NCBI GenBank assembly: GCA_032160165.1
Contig: JAVHWA010000008.1
Span: 1-59,740 of the forward strand
Source: QHXM01 sp032160165
GTDB taxonomy: Bacteria > Acidobacteriota > Blastocatellia > Pyrinomonadales > Pyrinomonadaceae
DNA length: 59,740 nucleotides
Direction: 5' to 3'
Shown here: in pieces, positions 45,405 through 53,989 of the stretch
Numbering within the stretch: the first letter of the stretch is position 1
Layout: every line of letters begins with the position of its first letter
The notes under the pieces: model-generated
The model's database searches: none
What the model was told of the DNA's origin: nothing
What the model saw: only the letters and a program-made list of their open reading frames with translations
Translations under genes and position numbers: made by a program

Positions 45405-45516
45405 CTGGGCGAAGTTTCGACTTCGAAATGCTGCGGGCGCAGAATCATAAGGGTAGCACCGGCCAATTGGAGCGCGACCGCGCAATTCTAGCCGAGATCA
45501 GATGAACACGCAAAAA

Positions 45517-45619
45517 ACAGTTGGCAGTGGGCAGTTGGCAGTCGGCAGTGCGGACAAAAACCTCAAGAGTGCTTGATCCTGAATCATTGCTGCCAACTGC
45601 CAACTGCCAGCTGCCAACT
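45517..45619. repeat. Heptad tandem repeat (GGCAGTT type) after the class V aminotransferase
   Basis: AGTTGGCAGTGGGCAGTTGG and on at 45517-45553 faces TGCCAACTGCCAACTGCCAG and on at 45589-45619. The TAG stop of the aminotransferase (45618-45620) forms the join with the right arm. The spacer is about 35 bases. Confidence 0.85.
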
Positions 45620-46949
45620 ACTTGGGGATGCCTTTTCTTGCGACGATCTCCATTGCATCACAAAAGCGGTCAAGTTCTTTGAGGGTGGTGTAGACGTTTG
45701 GTGTGATCCGCAGGCCGCGGAACTCTTCGTGGATGATGGGAGTGGTAAAAATCTTGTGCGCGCTCATAAGGTAGTTCCCCACTTCGCCCGGATTCGTTCC
45801 TTCTACCTGCACATTGCCGATCGCGCACGATTGATCGTTGGAGAATGAGGTATTAAAGCTGACCTTGGGAAGGTCCTTTAGGCGATTCATCCAGTAGCGC
45901 GAGAGATACCGCAGGCGCGCCTCTTTTCTTTGGCTTCCGATGCCGTTCTGAAACAGGATCGCTTCCCCGATGGCGAGCCGCGGGGCGGCTGAATGAGTGC
46001 CGATCTCTTCAAACTTGCGAATGTCCGAAGCCTGTTTCTTCTCTGCGGCGTAGAGCGGCCATATCTTCTCAATCTTGTCGCGCTTGATGTAGAGCATGCC
46101 CGAACCCTTGGGCGCGAATAGCCACTTATGCAGCGACGTCCCGAAGTAATCGCAACCCAGGTCCGTTCGTTTGAAATCGAACTGCGCGAACGAGTGCGCA
46201 CCGTCCACGATTGTTTCGATGCCGCGCGACCTGGCTAAATCGCAGACCTGCCGGACGGGTGTTATCTGGCCGGTGAGGTTGATCATGTGTGAGATCAGGA
46301 TCAGGCGAGTTTTATTCGTAATGCCCCGTTCGAAGGCAGCGGTGATCTCATCCAGACTTTTCGGAGCGATCGGAATCTTAACAAGCTTGAGTACCAGCCC
46401 CTCGCGAAGCTCGCGCTGACGAAGCGTCGTAAGCATGCGGGGGTAATCCTGGGTGGTCGTCAGGATCTCATCGCCTGGCTTGAAATCCATTCCGAACAAG
46501 AGTGCTTCGAGCGACTCGGAGGCGTTGCGTGTAATGGCAATCTCTTCGCGATCGCAACCGAAGAGCTCTGCAAGCCCCGTGCGGATCGTCTCAGACTGCG
46601 GCTCGAGAATCTGCCACATGGTGTAAGCGGTTGCGTCTTCCTGCTGCCAGGTGTAACGGACGACGGCCTCTGTGACGATTCGCGGGCTGGGGCTGACCCC
46701 GCCGTTGTTGAGGTTGATGATGCCGCGAGTGACGGTGAACGCGTTCTGAATGGTGAACCAGAAATCCTCGTCGGTGGCAGCCTCTGCGGCAGTGAGATGA
46801 TTGATCCGGCGTGTGGCGGAATGTATGTCTTCGAGGAACGCAGCGACCGTCGCCGAGGTTAGCGCCGCCAGACCGACACCTTTGCCGATGGATGATAGAA
46901 ACTGACGGCGGTCGCAATCGTTCTGGTGAAGGGCGGGAGAGTCGTTCAT
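45618..46949 (-). CDS. Tat-exported class V aminotransferase family protein
   Basis: 443 residues. The N-terminus has a twin-arginine signal (CDRRQFLSSIGKGVGLAALT), unusual for a PLP enzyme and implying export in folded, cofactor-loaded form. The PLP lysine is in YFGTSLHKWLFAPKGSGML; TIVDGAHSFAQFDF holds the PLP-ring Asp and His; NNGGVSPSPRIVTEAVV is typical of isopenicillin N epimerase-like members. The reaction is likely epimerase, lyase or desulphurase-like; the sequence does not decide. Its ATG overlaps the VWA stop (ATGA), so it is coupled to the upstream VWA gene. Confidence 0.85.
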   Translation of the reverse strand: MNDSPALHQNDCDRRQFLSSIGKGVGLAALTSATVAAFLEDIHSATRRINHLTAAEAATDEDFWFTIQNAFTVTRGIINLNNGGVSPSPRIVTEAVVRYTWQQEDATAYTMWQILEPQSETIRTGLAELFGCDREEIAITRNASESLEALLFGMDFKPGDEILTTTQDYPRMLTTLRQRELREGLVLKLVKIPIAPKSLDEITAAFERGITNKTRLILISHMINLTGQITPVRQVCDLARSRGIETIVDGAHSFAQFDFKRTDLGCDYFGTSLHKWLFAPKGSGMLYIKRDKIEKIWPLYAAEKKQASDIRKFEEIGTHSAAPRLAIGEAILFQNGIGSQRKEARLRYLSRYWMNRLKDLPKVSFNTSFSNDQSCAIGNVQVEGTNPGEVGNYLMSAHKIFTTPIIHEEFRGLRITPNVYTTLKELDRFCDAMEIVARKGIPK

Positions 46950-47950
46950 GGCTGCCTCAGTTTACCGTCAACTGCCTGGCGCTGCACCACATAACCTGGA
47001 CGGGTTATCACCTTGAGTTTGGTGCGACCTGGCGCCTCAACCAGCTTAACGCGCACCTTACGATATGGATCTTTGCGGGGCTGGCCCGTTGGATTGTAGC
47101 CGATGACGTAGCGTGTATGAAGATAGCTTGCTACCTTGGTAGCAGCGTCGGACAGGTCAGATTTTTTGTCAGTGAAGAGGACGTGGCCTCCCGTCTCTTG
47201 TGCGAGCTCTTTCAATAGCGCAACCGCTTTGTCGTGCGCGCTTAACTGGGGGAACATGTGTCCCTCTTTGTCCAATTCGCTAACCATACCGATGATAAGA
47301 ATCTGTATATCCGATGTCCGCAGAAACTTAATGAGCTTCTCCTTACTATATGAGCTTCCACGCTCTTCACCGTCAGTAACTAAAACCAAGGAGCGCCTGC
47401 GAAGAGCCGGGTCCTCGTCGGCCTTGCGCTGACGTAAACTTTCAGCGGCCACATAGATTGCATCAATTACTGCAGTTCGTCCGCCTTCCGTGTACATCGT
47501 TTTTAGCGCTTTAAGTAGAACTTCCTTGTCCGACGAGAAATCCTCGAGTAGTTCGATCTTACCAGAACTAATGAAACGTATGAGCATGGTCTCGTCACCC
47601 GGACCGTTACTCCTGATAATCGTTTCTCCTGCCCTGGCCAGGCTCCCCAGTTGGGTCTTCATCGACCCGGAATTATCAAGCAGGAGGCCGTAACTTACGG
47701 CGCTGTCCACTTTCGCAAAATAAGAGACCGTCTGCGGCGAATCACCTTCGAACACCTGGAAATCTTCCTGTCGAAGATCGACGACCGGTTGATTCTTATC
47801 GTCCACCACCAGCACGTCGAGCTTCACCAGCGGTGGCTGTGAAACAGTCGCTGCCGGCTTATTTGTCTCCTGCGCCTTCGCAGCGATGCTGAAGAACAGA
47901 GCTACGACTGCGAGCCAGGGAATTGAAGAGTATCTGTGATTAAGCCGCAG
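46946..47950 (-). CDS. Secreted VWA-domain protein, probable non-AUG (CTG) start
   Basis: A VWA protein of the same acidobacterial family: VLVVDDKNQPVVDLRQEDF, MIDAS DNSGSMK, VLVTDGEERGSSYSK, LHTRYVIGYNPTGQ. The first in-frame ATG/GTG/TTG (GTG at 47827) would cut off the signal peptide. Upstream the frame stays open and encodes LRLNHRYSSIPWLAVVALFF and a cleavage-like SIAAKAQ. No ATG, GTG or TTG is in that stretch; a CTG at 47948-47950 with GAGAGGA 7 bases before it fits best (334 residues); a CTG at 47966-47968 is a weaker alternative. Coupled (ATGA) to the Tat aminotransferase. Confidence 0.75.
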   Translation of the reverse strand: MRLNHRYSSIPWLAVVALFFSIAAKAQETNKPAATVSQPPLVKLDVLVVDDKNQPVVDLRQEDFQVFEGDSPQTVSYFAKVDSAVSYGLLLDNSGSMKTQLGSLARAGETIIRSNGPGDETMLIRFISSGKIELLEDFSSDKEVLLKALKTMYTEGGRTAVIDAIYVAAESLRQRKADEDPALRRRSLVLVTDGEERGSSYSKEKLIKFLRTSDIQILIIGMVSELDKEGHMFPQLSAHDKAVALLKELAQETGGHVLFTDKKSDLSDAATKVASYLHTRYVIGYNPTGQPRKDPYRKVRVKLVEAPGRTKLKVITRPGYVVQRQAVDGKLRQP

Positions 47951-48001
47951 GGCGTTTTCCTCTCGCAGACTACTTACTAGATGCGTTCGCTACCGTCTAT
48001 T

Positions 48002-49690
48002 TCAGCGGTCGCTAGGCCGTTTGTAAACCACCTCGCCGTTGATGACTGTCATCATGCACTGAGTTTTTAGAATCTCCATGGCGGGGATCTTCATGATGTC
48101 GGCCGATAGCACAGTCAGATCGGCGAGCTTGCCGACCTCTATCGAACCCTTCGTCTTCTCTTCGAAAGCCGCGTAGGCCGGCCACAGCGTAAACATCTTG
48201 AGGGCCTGCTCTCGCGAGACTGCCTGCTCAGGATGCCAGCCTTCGCCCGAAAAGCCCTTCTGATCTCGGCGCGCGACGGCGGCATAGAACTCAATCATCG
48301 GTTCACCGCGTTCGACCGGCGCATCCGACCCGCCAGGGATGATCGACCCCGCCTTGATCAAACTTTGCCAGGCATAAGCTCCTTCCAGACGCTTGATACC
48401 GAGTCGGCTGGGCGCAAAGTGCAGGTCGCCGATAGCATGAGATGGTTGCATTGACGGAATGACACCAAGTTTGGCGAAGCGCGGGATGTCAATCGGGTCT
48501 ATTATCTGAGCGTGCTCTACGCGCCAACGGGGTTCGCGGATCTTTCTCTGCGCTGGAGGGACCGCGGCGAACGCTTGTTCGTATAAATTGAGGATCACGC
48601 GATTCGCGCGATCGCCTATGGCGTGGGTTTCGACTTGTATGCCCTGGCGCAATGCCTCTTTGAACATCACAAGCAATTCGTCTTCCTTCTGCGTGAGAAA
48701 GCCGGATGTCTCAGGCTTGTCCGAATAGGGCGCAAGTAATGCCGCGCCTCTCGAACCAAGGGCGCCATCGAGGACAACCTTGATAGTTCGAAGTGTGAAG
48801 CGATTGTCGAACTCGCCCAGCGATGCGCCTTCCTTTAATAGCCGTTGAGAGTCTTCCGAAGGGCCGTACACCGCTTTGTAGATGCGCAGCTTTATCTTGC
48901 CTTCACCGTAAAGCTTTCGATAAAGAGTGACATCGTCATAAGTGCCGCCAGGGTCCTGGATCTGACACCAACCAAGTTCAATGCTGCGATTGACGCCCAG
49001 TACGATGGCCTGCTCTGCCTCTTCCGCGGTCGTGTCAGGAATGTGTTGCGTGAGAATTCCCTGTGCGTTGTCGAGCAGCATCCCGTTGGGTTCACCATCT
49101 TTGTCTTTGGAGATTTCGCCGCCAAAGGGGCTCGGGGTCTTCCCATCGATGCCCGCGATTTTGAGCGCCGCACTGTTGGCGACGGCGCCATGACCATCGG
49201 CGCGCCGTAAGAAAACAGGATTGTTGGGGGCGATCTTATCCAGTTGCTGGCGCGTGGGAAATACCGGCGGCGTCCAAAACGTCTCGATCCATCCTCGTCC
49301 GGTTACCCATTCGCCGGGTTTGGCTTTCTTAACCCGCGCCTCCACCTTCGCAAGGAAATCTTCGACGCTGGTCGTACCCTCCAGATTGAGCGTCATCTCG
49401 CGAAAGCCGACGCCTACGAGATGGTAATGAGCGTCAGTCAGCCCAGGCAGGACTGTGCGGCCGTTGAGGTCGATCACGCGAGTATTGATGCCCTGGTGTT
49501 TCCTGGCGTCAGCGTCGGAGCCGACGAAAATAATCCGACCGTTTTTTACCGCGATTGCCTGTGCGTTGGGCTGGCGTTCGTTGACCGTATAAATGTTGCC
49601 GTTCATGAATACTACATCGGCAACTTCCGCTTTAGGCGCCGTAATGATATTGAGTGCGACCATGACGAGTGCCAGAACGAGAGCCTTCAT
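48002..49690 (-). CDS. YtcJ-type amidohydrolase, secreted
   Basis: 562 residues from the ATG at 49690 (AAGGGG 5 bases upstream), which gives a signal peptide (about 1-20, MKALVLALVMVALNIITAPK). The amidohydrolase_3 layout is clear: a beta segment with VFMNGNIYTVNERQPNAQA, the metal site VLPGLTDAHYHLVGVG, HAIGDRANRVILNLYEQ, VEHAQIIDPIDI, and a C-terminal GSIEVGKLADLTVLSADI. Members hydrolyse amide or ester bonds with a metal-activated water; the substrate is unknown. Secreted YtcJ relatives are frequent in Acidobacteria. The gene lies about 50 bases upstream of the VWA gene on the same strand. Confidence 0.93.
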   Translation of the reverse strand: MKALVLALVMVALNIITAPKAEVADVVFMNGNIYTVNERQPNAQAIAVKNGRIIFVGSDADARKHQGINTRVIDLNGRTVLPGLTDAHYHLVGVGFREMTLNLEGTTSVEDFLAKVEARVKKAKPGEWVTGRGWIETFWTPPVFPTRQQLDKIAPNNPVFLRRADGHGAVANSAALKIAGIDGKTPSPFGGEISKDKDGEPNGMLLDNAQGILTQHIPDTTAEEAEQAIVLGVNRSIELGWCQIQDPGGTYDDVTLYRKLYGEGKIKLRIYKAVYGPSEDSQRLLKEGASLGEFDNRFTLRTIKVVLDGALGSRGAALLAPYSDKPETSGFLTQKEDELLVMFKEALRQGIQVETHAIGDRANRVILNLYEQAFAAVPPAQRKIREPRWRVEHAQIIDPIDIPRFAKLGVIPSMQPSHAIGDLHFAPSRLGIKRLEGAYAWQSLIKAGSIIPGGSDAPVERGEPMIEFYAAVARRDQKGFSGEGWHPEQAVSREQALKMFTLWPAYAAFEEKTKGSIEVGKLADLTVLSADIMKIPAMEILKTQCMMTVINGEVVYKRPSDR

Positions 49691-49727
49691 AGTTTCCCCT
49701 TCAGTGTCTTCAGATTTGCGACTGGTG

Positions 49728-49753
49728 TCCGACAAGCTTGAGCTTGTCGGACG
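49728..49753. repeat. Perfect palindrome GTCCGACAAGCT-TG-AGCTTGTCGGAC
   Basis: Twelve-base arms around a two-base centre, in the divergent gap between the amidohydrolase and dienelactone hydrolase genes. A degraded copy is at 10026-10050. It could be a terminator hairpin, an operator, or a dispersed palindrome; the second copy favours the last. Confidence 0.75.
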
Positions 49754-49882
49754 CGCCGCGAAAGCGACCCACTGCCAAACGGCGACAGTCCTTATACCAC
49801 TGATTGCCTTCAGTGATATAGTCGCTTACGAATAAGGTTTTAGGCTCGCAGAACGACGGTGTCATCAAGGATATTTAGCGGC

Positions 49883-50560
49883 ATGGGAACAGAAACACTC
49901 AACTTCGAGACGCAAAACGGTCCGACGACGGCGTACGTTGCCTCGCCCGATCCAACAGACTCGGCCGGACCTGCCGTGATACTGATTCACGAGTGGTGGG
50001 GCATCAACGATCACATTCGCGACCTCGCCGGCCGATACGCGGCTGAAGGGTTTATCTGTGTCGCGCCTGACCTTTATCGCGGCACGGTCGCACGTGATCA
50101 GGAGCACGCCTCACAACTCATGCAAGACCTTCCGATTGAGGACGGGATCGATACCATCACGCGAGCCGCCCAGGAGGCGAAGCGAAAATTCGGTGAAGCG
50201 AAACAGGGGATTACAGGCTATTGCATGGGTGGCACCTTCGCTCTTCGCGCCGCCTGCGAGATTCATACGTTCGACGCCGCGGCCCCCTTCTACGGAGACA
50301 TTCCGGAGGAAGCGACTTTAGCCAGGCTGATGGTCCCCACGCTCTTCATCGCCGGGGCCCGCGACAAATGGATCAGCCCCGAGAAGGTTAGCGAACTCAA
50401 GGAGGCTGCCCACAAATACAATCTCCCGGTTGAAGTCGTTAGTTACGATGCTGACCACGCTTTCTTTAACGACACCAGAACGGAAGTCTATAACGCAGAG
50501 GCCGCGGCAGACGCCTGGCGGCGCGTACTCGATCTGTTTCGCAAACGATTGCTGAGCTAG
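49883..50560 (+). CDS. Dienelactone hydrolase family protein
   Basis: 225 residues from the ATG at 49883 (AAGGA upstream); a GTG at 49859 is in frame. Alpha/beta hydrolase with the family's Cys nucleophile in GITGYCMGGTFALRAA, the Asp in GARDKWIS and the His in DADHAFFND. EWWGINDHIRDLAGRYAAEG is the DLH signature near the N-terminus. Dienelactone hydrolase opens cis- or trans-dienelactones in aromatic degradation; general family members have other substrates. No other ortho-cleavage genes are nearby, so a broader esterase role is possible. Confidence 0.92.
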   Translation: MGTETLNFETQNGPTTAYVASPDPTDSAGPAVILIHEWWGINDHIRDLAGRYAAEGFICVAPDLYRGTVARDQEHASQLMQDLPIEDGIDTITRAAQEAKRKFGEAKQGITGYCMGGTFALRAACEIHTFDAAAPFYGDIPEEATLARLMVPTLFIAGARDKWISPEKVSELKEAAHKYNLPVEVVSYDADHAFFNDTRTEVYNAEAAADAWRRVLDLFRKRLLS

Positions 50561-50584
50561 ATGCGGATTTCAGGAGGTTACACG

Positions 50585-51001
50585 ATGACACGTAACAAAA
50601 TGGCGAAACATGCTTTGATAATACTTGCGCTGCTGCTGATGGCCGCCGCCTTCGCTTCGGCGCAGAGAAAGAATTCCCGGCGGATTCAAATTCCACCCGG
50701 CCAGTCGACGGTGGTGATTAAAGGCGTGCTTCGAGGACCGAACGACTTTACGTATATCGTGCGCGCCGATAAGGGACAGACACTGATCGCCACCATCAAC
50801 GTCGAAGGCAACGGTCAGGCTTCGCTCCTTATCGAGGGGCCCGACAACAAAAGACAGACCAACGATGACGGTTCCGACGCCAGCGACGATTTCTCAATCA
50901 TAGTGCAGAAGACAGGCGACTACCGAATCGTTGTTTTTCCGCCTGATATGACTGAGAGGAATGACGTCGCGCGGTACACGCTGGAAGTGACGATTCGGTG
51001 A
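50585..51001 (+). CDS. Small secreted protein (PPC-like beta domain)
   Basis: 138 residues from the ATG at 50585 (AGGAGG 7 bases upstream). A signal peptide (about 5-27, ALIILALLLMAAAFASAQ) precedes one beta-sandwich-like domain with FTYIVRADKGQTLIATINV, DDFSIIVQKTGDYRIVVFPP and YTLEVTIR. The pattern resembles pre-peptidase C-terminal (PPC) domains. Function unknown. It lies 24 bases after the DLH gene and is probably co-transcribed. Its TGA and the stop of the converging kinase gene are one base apart (TGAGTCA). Confidence 0.7.
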   Translation: MTRNKMAKHALIILALLLMAAAFASAQRKNSRRIQIPPGQSTVVIKGVLRGPNDFTYIVRADKGQTLIATINVEGNGQASLLIEGPDNKRQTNDDGSDASDDFSIIVQKTGDYRIVVFPPDMTERNDVARYTLEVTIR

Positions 51002-51002
51002 G

Positions 51003-51956
51003 TCAAGCCACTCGGCCGGGGTCCTGCTCGACAAACGCCAGCAACTCAGCGCGACTCGGGAGTGTGGTGCGCGCGCCCAATCCTCGACACTTCAGACAAG
51101 CGGTGGCGTTGGCCAGCTTGAGACAACTCTCGATCTCTTCCCCCTGCAATAACCCATATAGGAACCCGGCATGGAAAGCGTCGCCCGCGCCTGTGGTATC
51201 GCGACATCCGCCCGGCACTTCGTACGCCGTAGACTCGATAAACATTCCATCGAAATAAAGCAGAGCTCCGCGTTTGCCCAGGGTCATGCCGACGATGGTG
51301 CAGCCAAACCGGGCCCTGGTTTCTATAAGCGAAGCACGTTCATCGGCAATTCCTGTCAGCCGATGGGGAAACTCTTTTGAAGTTATGAGCAGGTCGATCA
51401 GAGGCAACAGCTCGGGCAAGCCTTCGTATATGTTGTCGATGTCAGCAGAGACGATGGTCCCCGCGTTTTGTGCCGCGCGCGCCAGCACTCCGCAGGCTGG
51501 AGGATCGTGCGCATCCAGGTGCAACACGCGTCCGCGCGAGGCAATCTCGAGCGGCGCGTCCTGCGGACTGTAGGCCAAGCGCTCGTCCCGGTCCCATATC
51601 ACAGTCCGCTCGCCGTTCCTCTGGTCGATGACGATAAACGCGACCTGATTGCTTGCGCCTTCGACAACTTCCGCATACTGCAAATTGACACCGTCGGCTT
51701 CGATGGCGGCCCGGCCGAATCGCCCTTCCGAGTCAGAGCCGAAGCGGCCGGCGTAAGCGGTGCGCAACCCGAGTCTGCTCAGCGCGGCCATCGTGGTCGC
51801 AGTTTGGCCACCAGCGGCCTGAACATGCTCTCGGAAACGTACCTTTGTATCAAAAGCCGGATATGCGGGTACAACGATCAGGTGGTCGACGGCATTAAGC
51901 CCAAAGCCGACGGCGTCGAACTCTTTGTCGCTGGAAAGTTCGAAGGGGAAACGCAT
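51003..51956 (-). CDS. PfkB-family carbohydrate kinase
   Basis: 317 residues from the ATG at 51956; a GTG two codons earlier is possible. PfkB/ribokinase fold with an N-terminal FDAVGFGLNAVDHLIVVPAY, AAGGQTATTMAALSRLG (the glycine-rich sugar-binding motif), and the C-terminal signature GGCRDTTGAGDAFHAGFLYG with the catalytic Asp. It phosphorylates a sugar or nucleoside; the family is too broad to name the substrate. Divergent from uvrC with 79 bases between the starts, where both promoters should lie. Confidence 0.92.
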   Translation of the reverse strand: MRFPFELSSDKEFDAVGFGLNAVDHLIVVPAYPAFDTKVRFREHVQAAGGQTATTMAALSRLGLRTAYAGRFGSDSEGRFGRAAIEADGVNLQYAEVVEGASNQVAFIVIDQRNGERTVIWDRDERLAYSPQDAPLEIASRGRVLHLDAHDPPACGVLARAAQNAGTIVSADIDNIYEGLPELLPLIDLLITSKEFPHRLTGIADERASLIETRARFGCTIVGMTLGKRGALLYFDGMFIESTAYEVPGGCRDTTGAGDAFHAGFLYGLLQGEEIESCLKLANATACLKCRGLGARTTLPSRAELLAFVEQDPGRVA

Positions 51957-52035
51957 TCTCACACCCGAATTTCTGCGCCGTTATGCGATGCGGTAGAATG
52001 GTTAAGCATAATAACAGGAGCAACCATAAACGCCA

Positions 52036-53913
52036 GTGTCTCTCGAAGAAAAACTGAAGAATATCCCGACTTCGCCCGGCGTGTATCTGCATAAGGACCA
52101 GGCGGGCAAGATTCTTTACGTCGGCAAGGCGAAGAACCTGCGTCTGCGCCTACGCTCATATTTTCAGTCTGGGCGCGGCCACGACCGCAAGACACGCGAG
52201 TTAGTGCGACGAATACGCGATCTTGAATTCATCATAACTGACACTGAAGTTGAAGCCCTGGTGCTCGAATGCAACCTGATCAAGAAGCACAAGCCTCGCT
52301 ATAACGCTCTTCTCAAAGACGACAAGCAATATCCGCATCTTAAGCTGACTATCAACCAACCGTTCCCGCGTGTGATGATCACACGAAAGGTCCAGCGGGA
52401 CGGCGCGCTTTACTTCGGTCCCTTTCTGCCCGCGTCGCTGGCCAGGAAGACAATCGATCTTATCAATCGAACGTTCCAGCTTCGCACCTGCGATATCGAA
52501 ATCGACGGGCGTTTGCCGCGTCCATGTCTCGAGTATCACATCAAGCGATGCCTCGGTCCCTGCGTCAAAGGGCTGTGCACGCCGGCCGAGTATCAGGAAG
52601 CGGTGCGCGATGTGCGACTGTTGCTGGAAGGCAAAAACGTCGAGCTGGCCGACACCTTGCAAGCACGAATGATGCATGCGTCGGAAGAGATGCGGTACGA
52701 GATGGCGGCTAAGTATCGCGATCTCAGCCGGACTGTGCTGAAGATAGCCGAGCACCAGAAGATGGCAACTTCTCCGGAGCGCGACGTAGATATCTTTGGC
52801 TATTATCGCGAAGGCGCGCGTCTCGCTCTTCAACTGTTTACCATGCGCGAGGGCAAAATTGTCGGACGGCGAGAGTTTTACTGGGAAGACCTGGCCGAGG
52901 ATGACTTTGATCCTTCGCCGTTCCTGAGCGACGTGCTGACTCAATACTACTCCACCGATTACGTGCCTCGCGAGATTCATGTGCCGGTTGATTTCGAGGA
53001 CCGCGAGATCCTCGAGAAGGCGCTGACGGAAAGACGCTGTCGTCGCGTTCGCATTTTCGACCCACAACGCGGGCAGAAGCGCGATCTGATAGATCTGGTG
53101 GAGAAAAACGCAAAGCTCGCCTTCGAGCAACGCTTCCGAGTGTTGAAGCCCGACATGGAACGCGTGCTTGAAGAGCTGCAGGAGATGCTCGAACTACCTC
53201 GATTCCCATCACGCATCGAGTCCTTCGACATTTCGCATATACAGGGAGCTGACCCCGTTGGAAGTATGGTAGTTTGCGAAAACGGGAAAATGAACCGCTC
53301 TGAGTATCGCAAATTCAAAATCAGAACCGCTGAAGGCGCGAACGATCCGGCTTCGATGAACGAGGTAGTCTTTCGTCGCTATCGCAGACAGCTTGACGAA
53401 GCTAAACCGCTTCCCGACCTGGTGATGATCGACGGGGGAAAGGCCCAGCTTGGCGCCGCGGGCGCCGCGATGCGCGAGCTTGATCTCGAAGCGATACCGA
53501 TGATCGGCGTAGTCAAGCCACCGCTGCGACACAAAGAGGTCTCGCATCTCTTAGTCAAAGGGCGCGAGCACGAGCCCGTCTATCTGGATTCGCACTCACC
53601 TGTGCTGCGCCTGCTTCAGATGATTCGCGACGAGACCCACCGCACGGCCGTGCAATATCATCGAAAGCGGCGCGAGCTTCGCGACTTTACTTCAGAGCTG
53701 ACTGCCATTCCCGGAATCGGCGAGAAGCGGAAGAACCGATTGTTGAGAAACCTGGGCTCTATTCAGCGCATCGCGAACGCAAGCGTAGCGGAATTGTCTC
53801 CGATCGTAGGTAGAAAGACGGCGACGGAAATCTTCGAACACTTCACCCGACAACGCGCGTTGGCCGAAGGGGCAACTGCACCTGTTGATGCGGACACCCA
53901 GTCTGCCGCGTAG
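52036..53913 (+). CDS. uvrC: Excinuclease ABC subunit C
   Basis: 625 residues starting with GTG (no better start in frame). Order: GIY-YIG nuclease domain (about 10-95; SPGVYLHKDQAGKILYVGKA), a UVR motif (about 200-240), the C-terminal RNase H-like nuclease (about 390-540; ESFDISHIQGADPVGSMVV, LVMIDGGKAQLGAAG), and tandem helix-hairpin-helix motifs (about 555-610; TAIPGIGEKRKNRLLRNLGS). It makes the 3' and 5' incisions in nucleotide excision repair, together with UvrA and UvrB, which are not in this window. Length is normal. Confidence 0.97.
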   Translation: MSLEEKLKNIPTSPGVYLHKDQAGKILYVGKAKNLRLRLRSYFQSGRGHDRKTRELVRRIRDLEFIITDTEVEALVLECNLIKKHKPRYNALLKDDKQYPHLKLTINQPFPRVMITRKVQRDGALYFGPFLPASLARKTIDLINRTFQLRTCDIEIDGRLPRPCLEYHIKRCLGPCVKGLCTPAEYQEAVRDVRLLLEGKNVELADTLQARMMHASEEMRYEMAAKYRDLSRTVLKIAEHQKMATSPERDVDIFGYYREGARLALQLFTMREGKIVGRREFYWEDLAEDDFDPSPFLSDVLTQYYSTDYVPREIHVPVDFEDREILEKALTERRCRRVRIFDPQRGQKRDLIDLVEKNAKLAFEQRFRVLKPDMERVLEELQEMLELPRFPSRIESFDISHIQGADPVGSMVVCENGKMNRSEYRKFKIRTAEGANDPASMNEVVFRRYRRQLDEAKPLPDLVMIDGGKAQLGAAGAAMRELDLEAIPMIGVVKPPLRHKEVSHLLVKGREHEPVYLDSHSPVLRLLQMIRDETHRTAVQYHRKRRELRDFTSELTAIPGIGEKRKNRLLRNLGSIQRIANASVAELSPIVGRKTATEIFEHFTRQRALAEGATAPVDADTQSAA

Positions 53914-53989
53914 TGAGCAATCCTTCAAACTGCGGTCACCGTAGCAATGAGAAGTATCCCGCAGCGCACCCTTGGGAGAACTCGGGACT

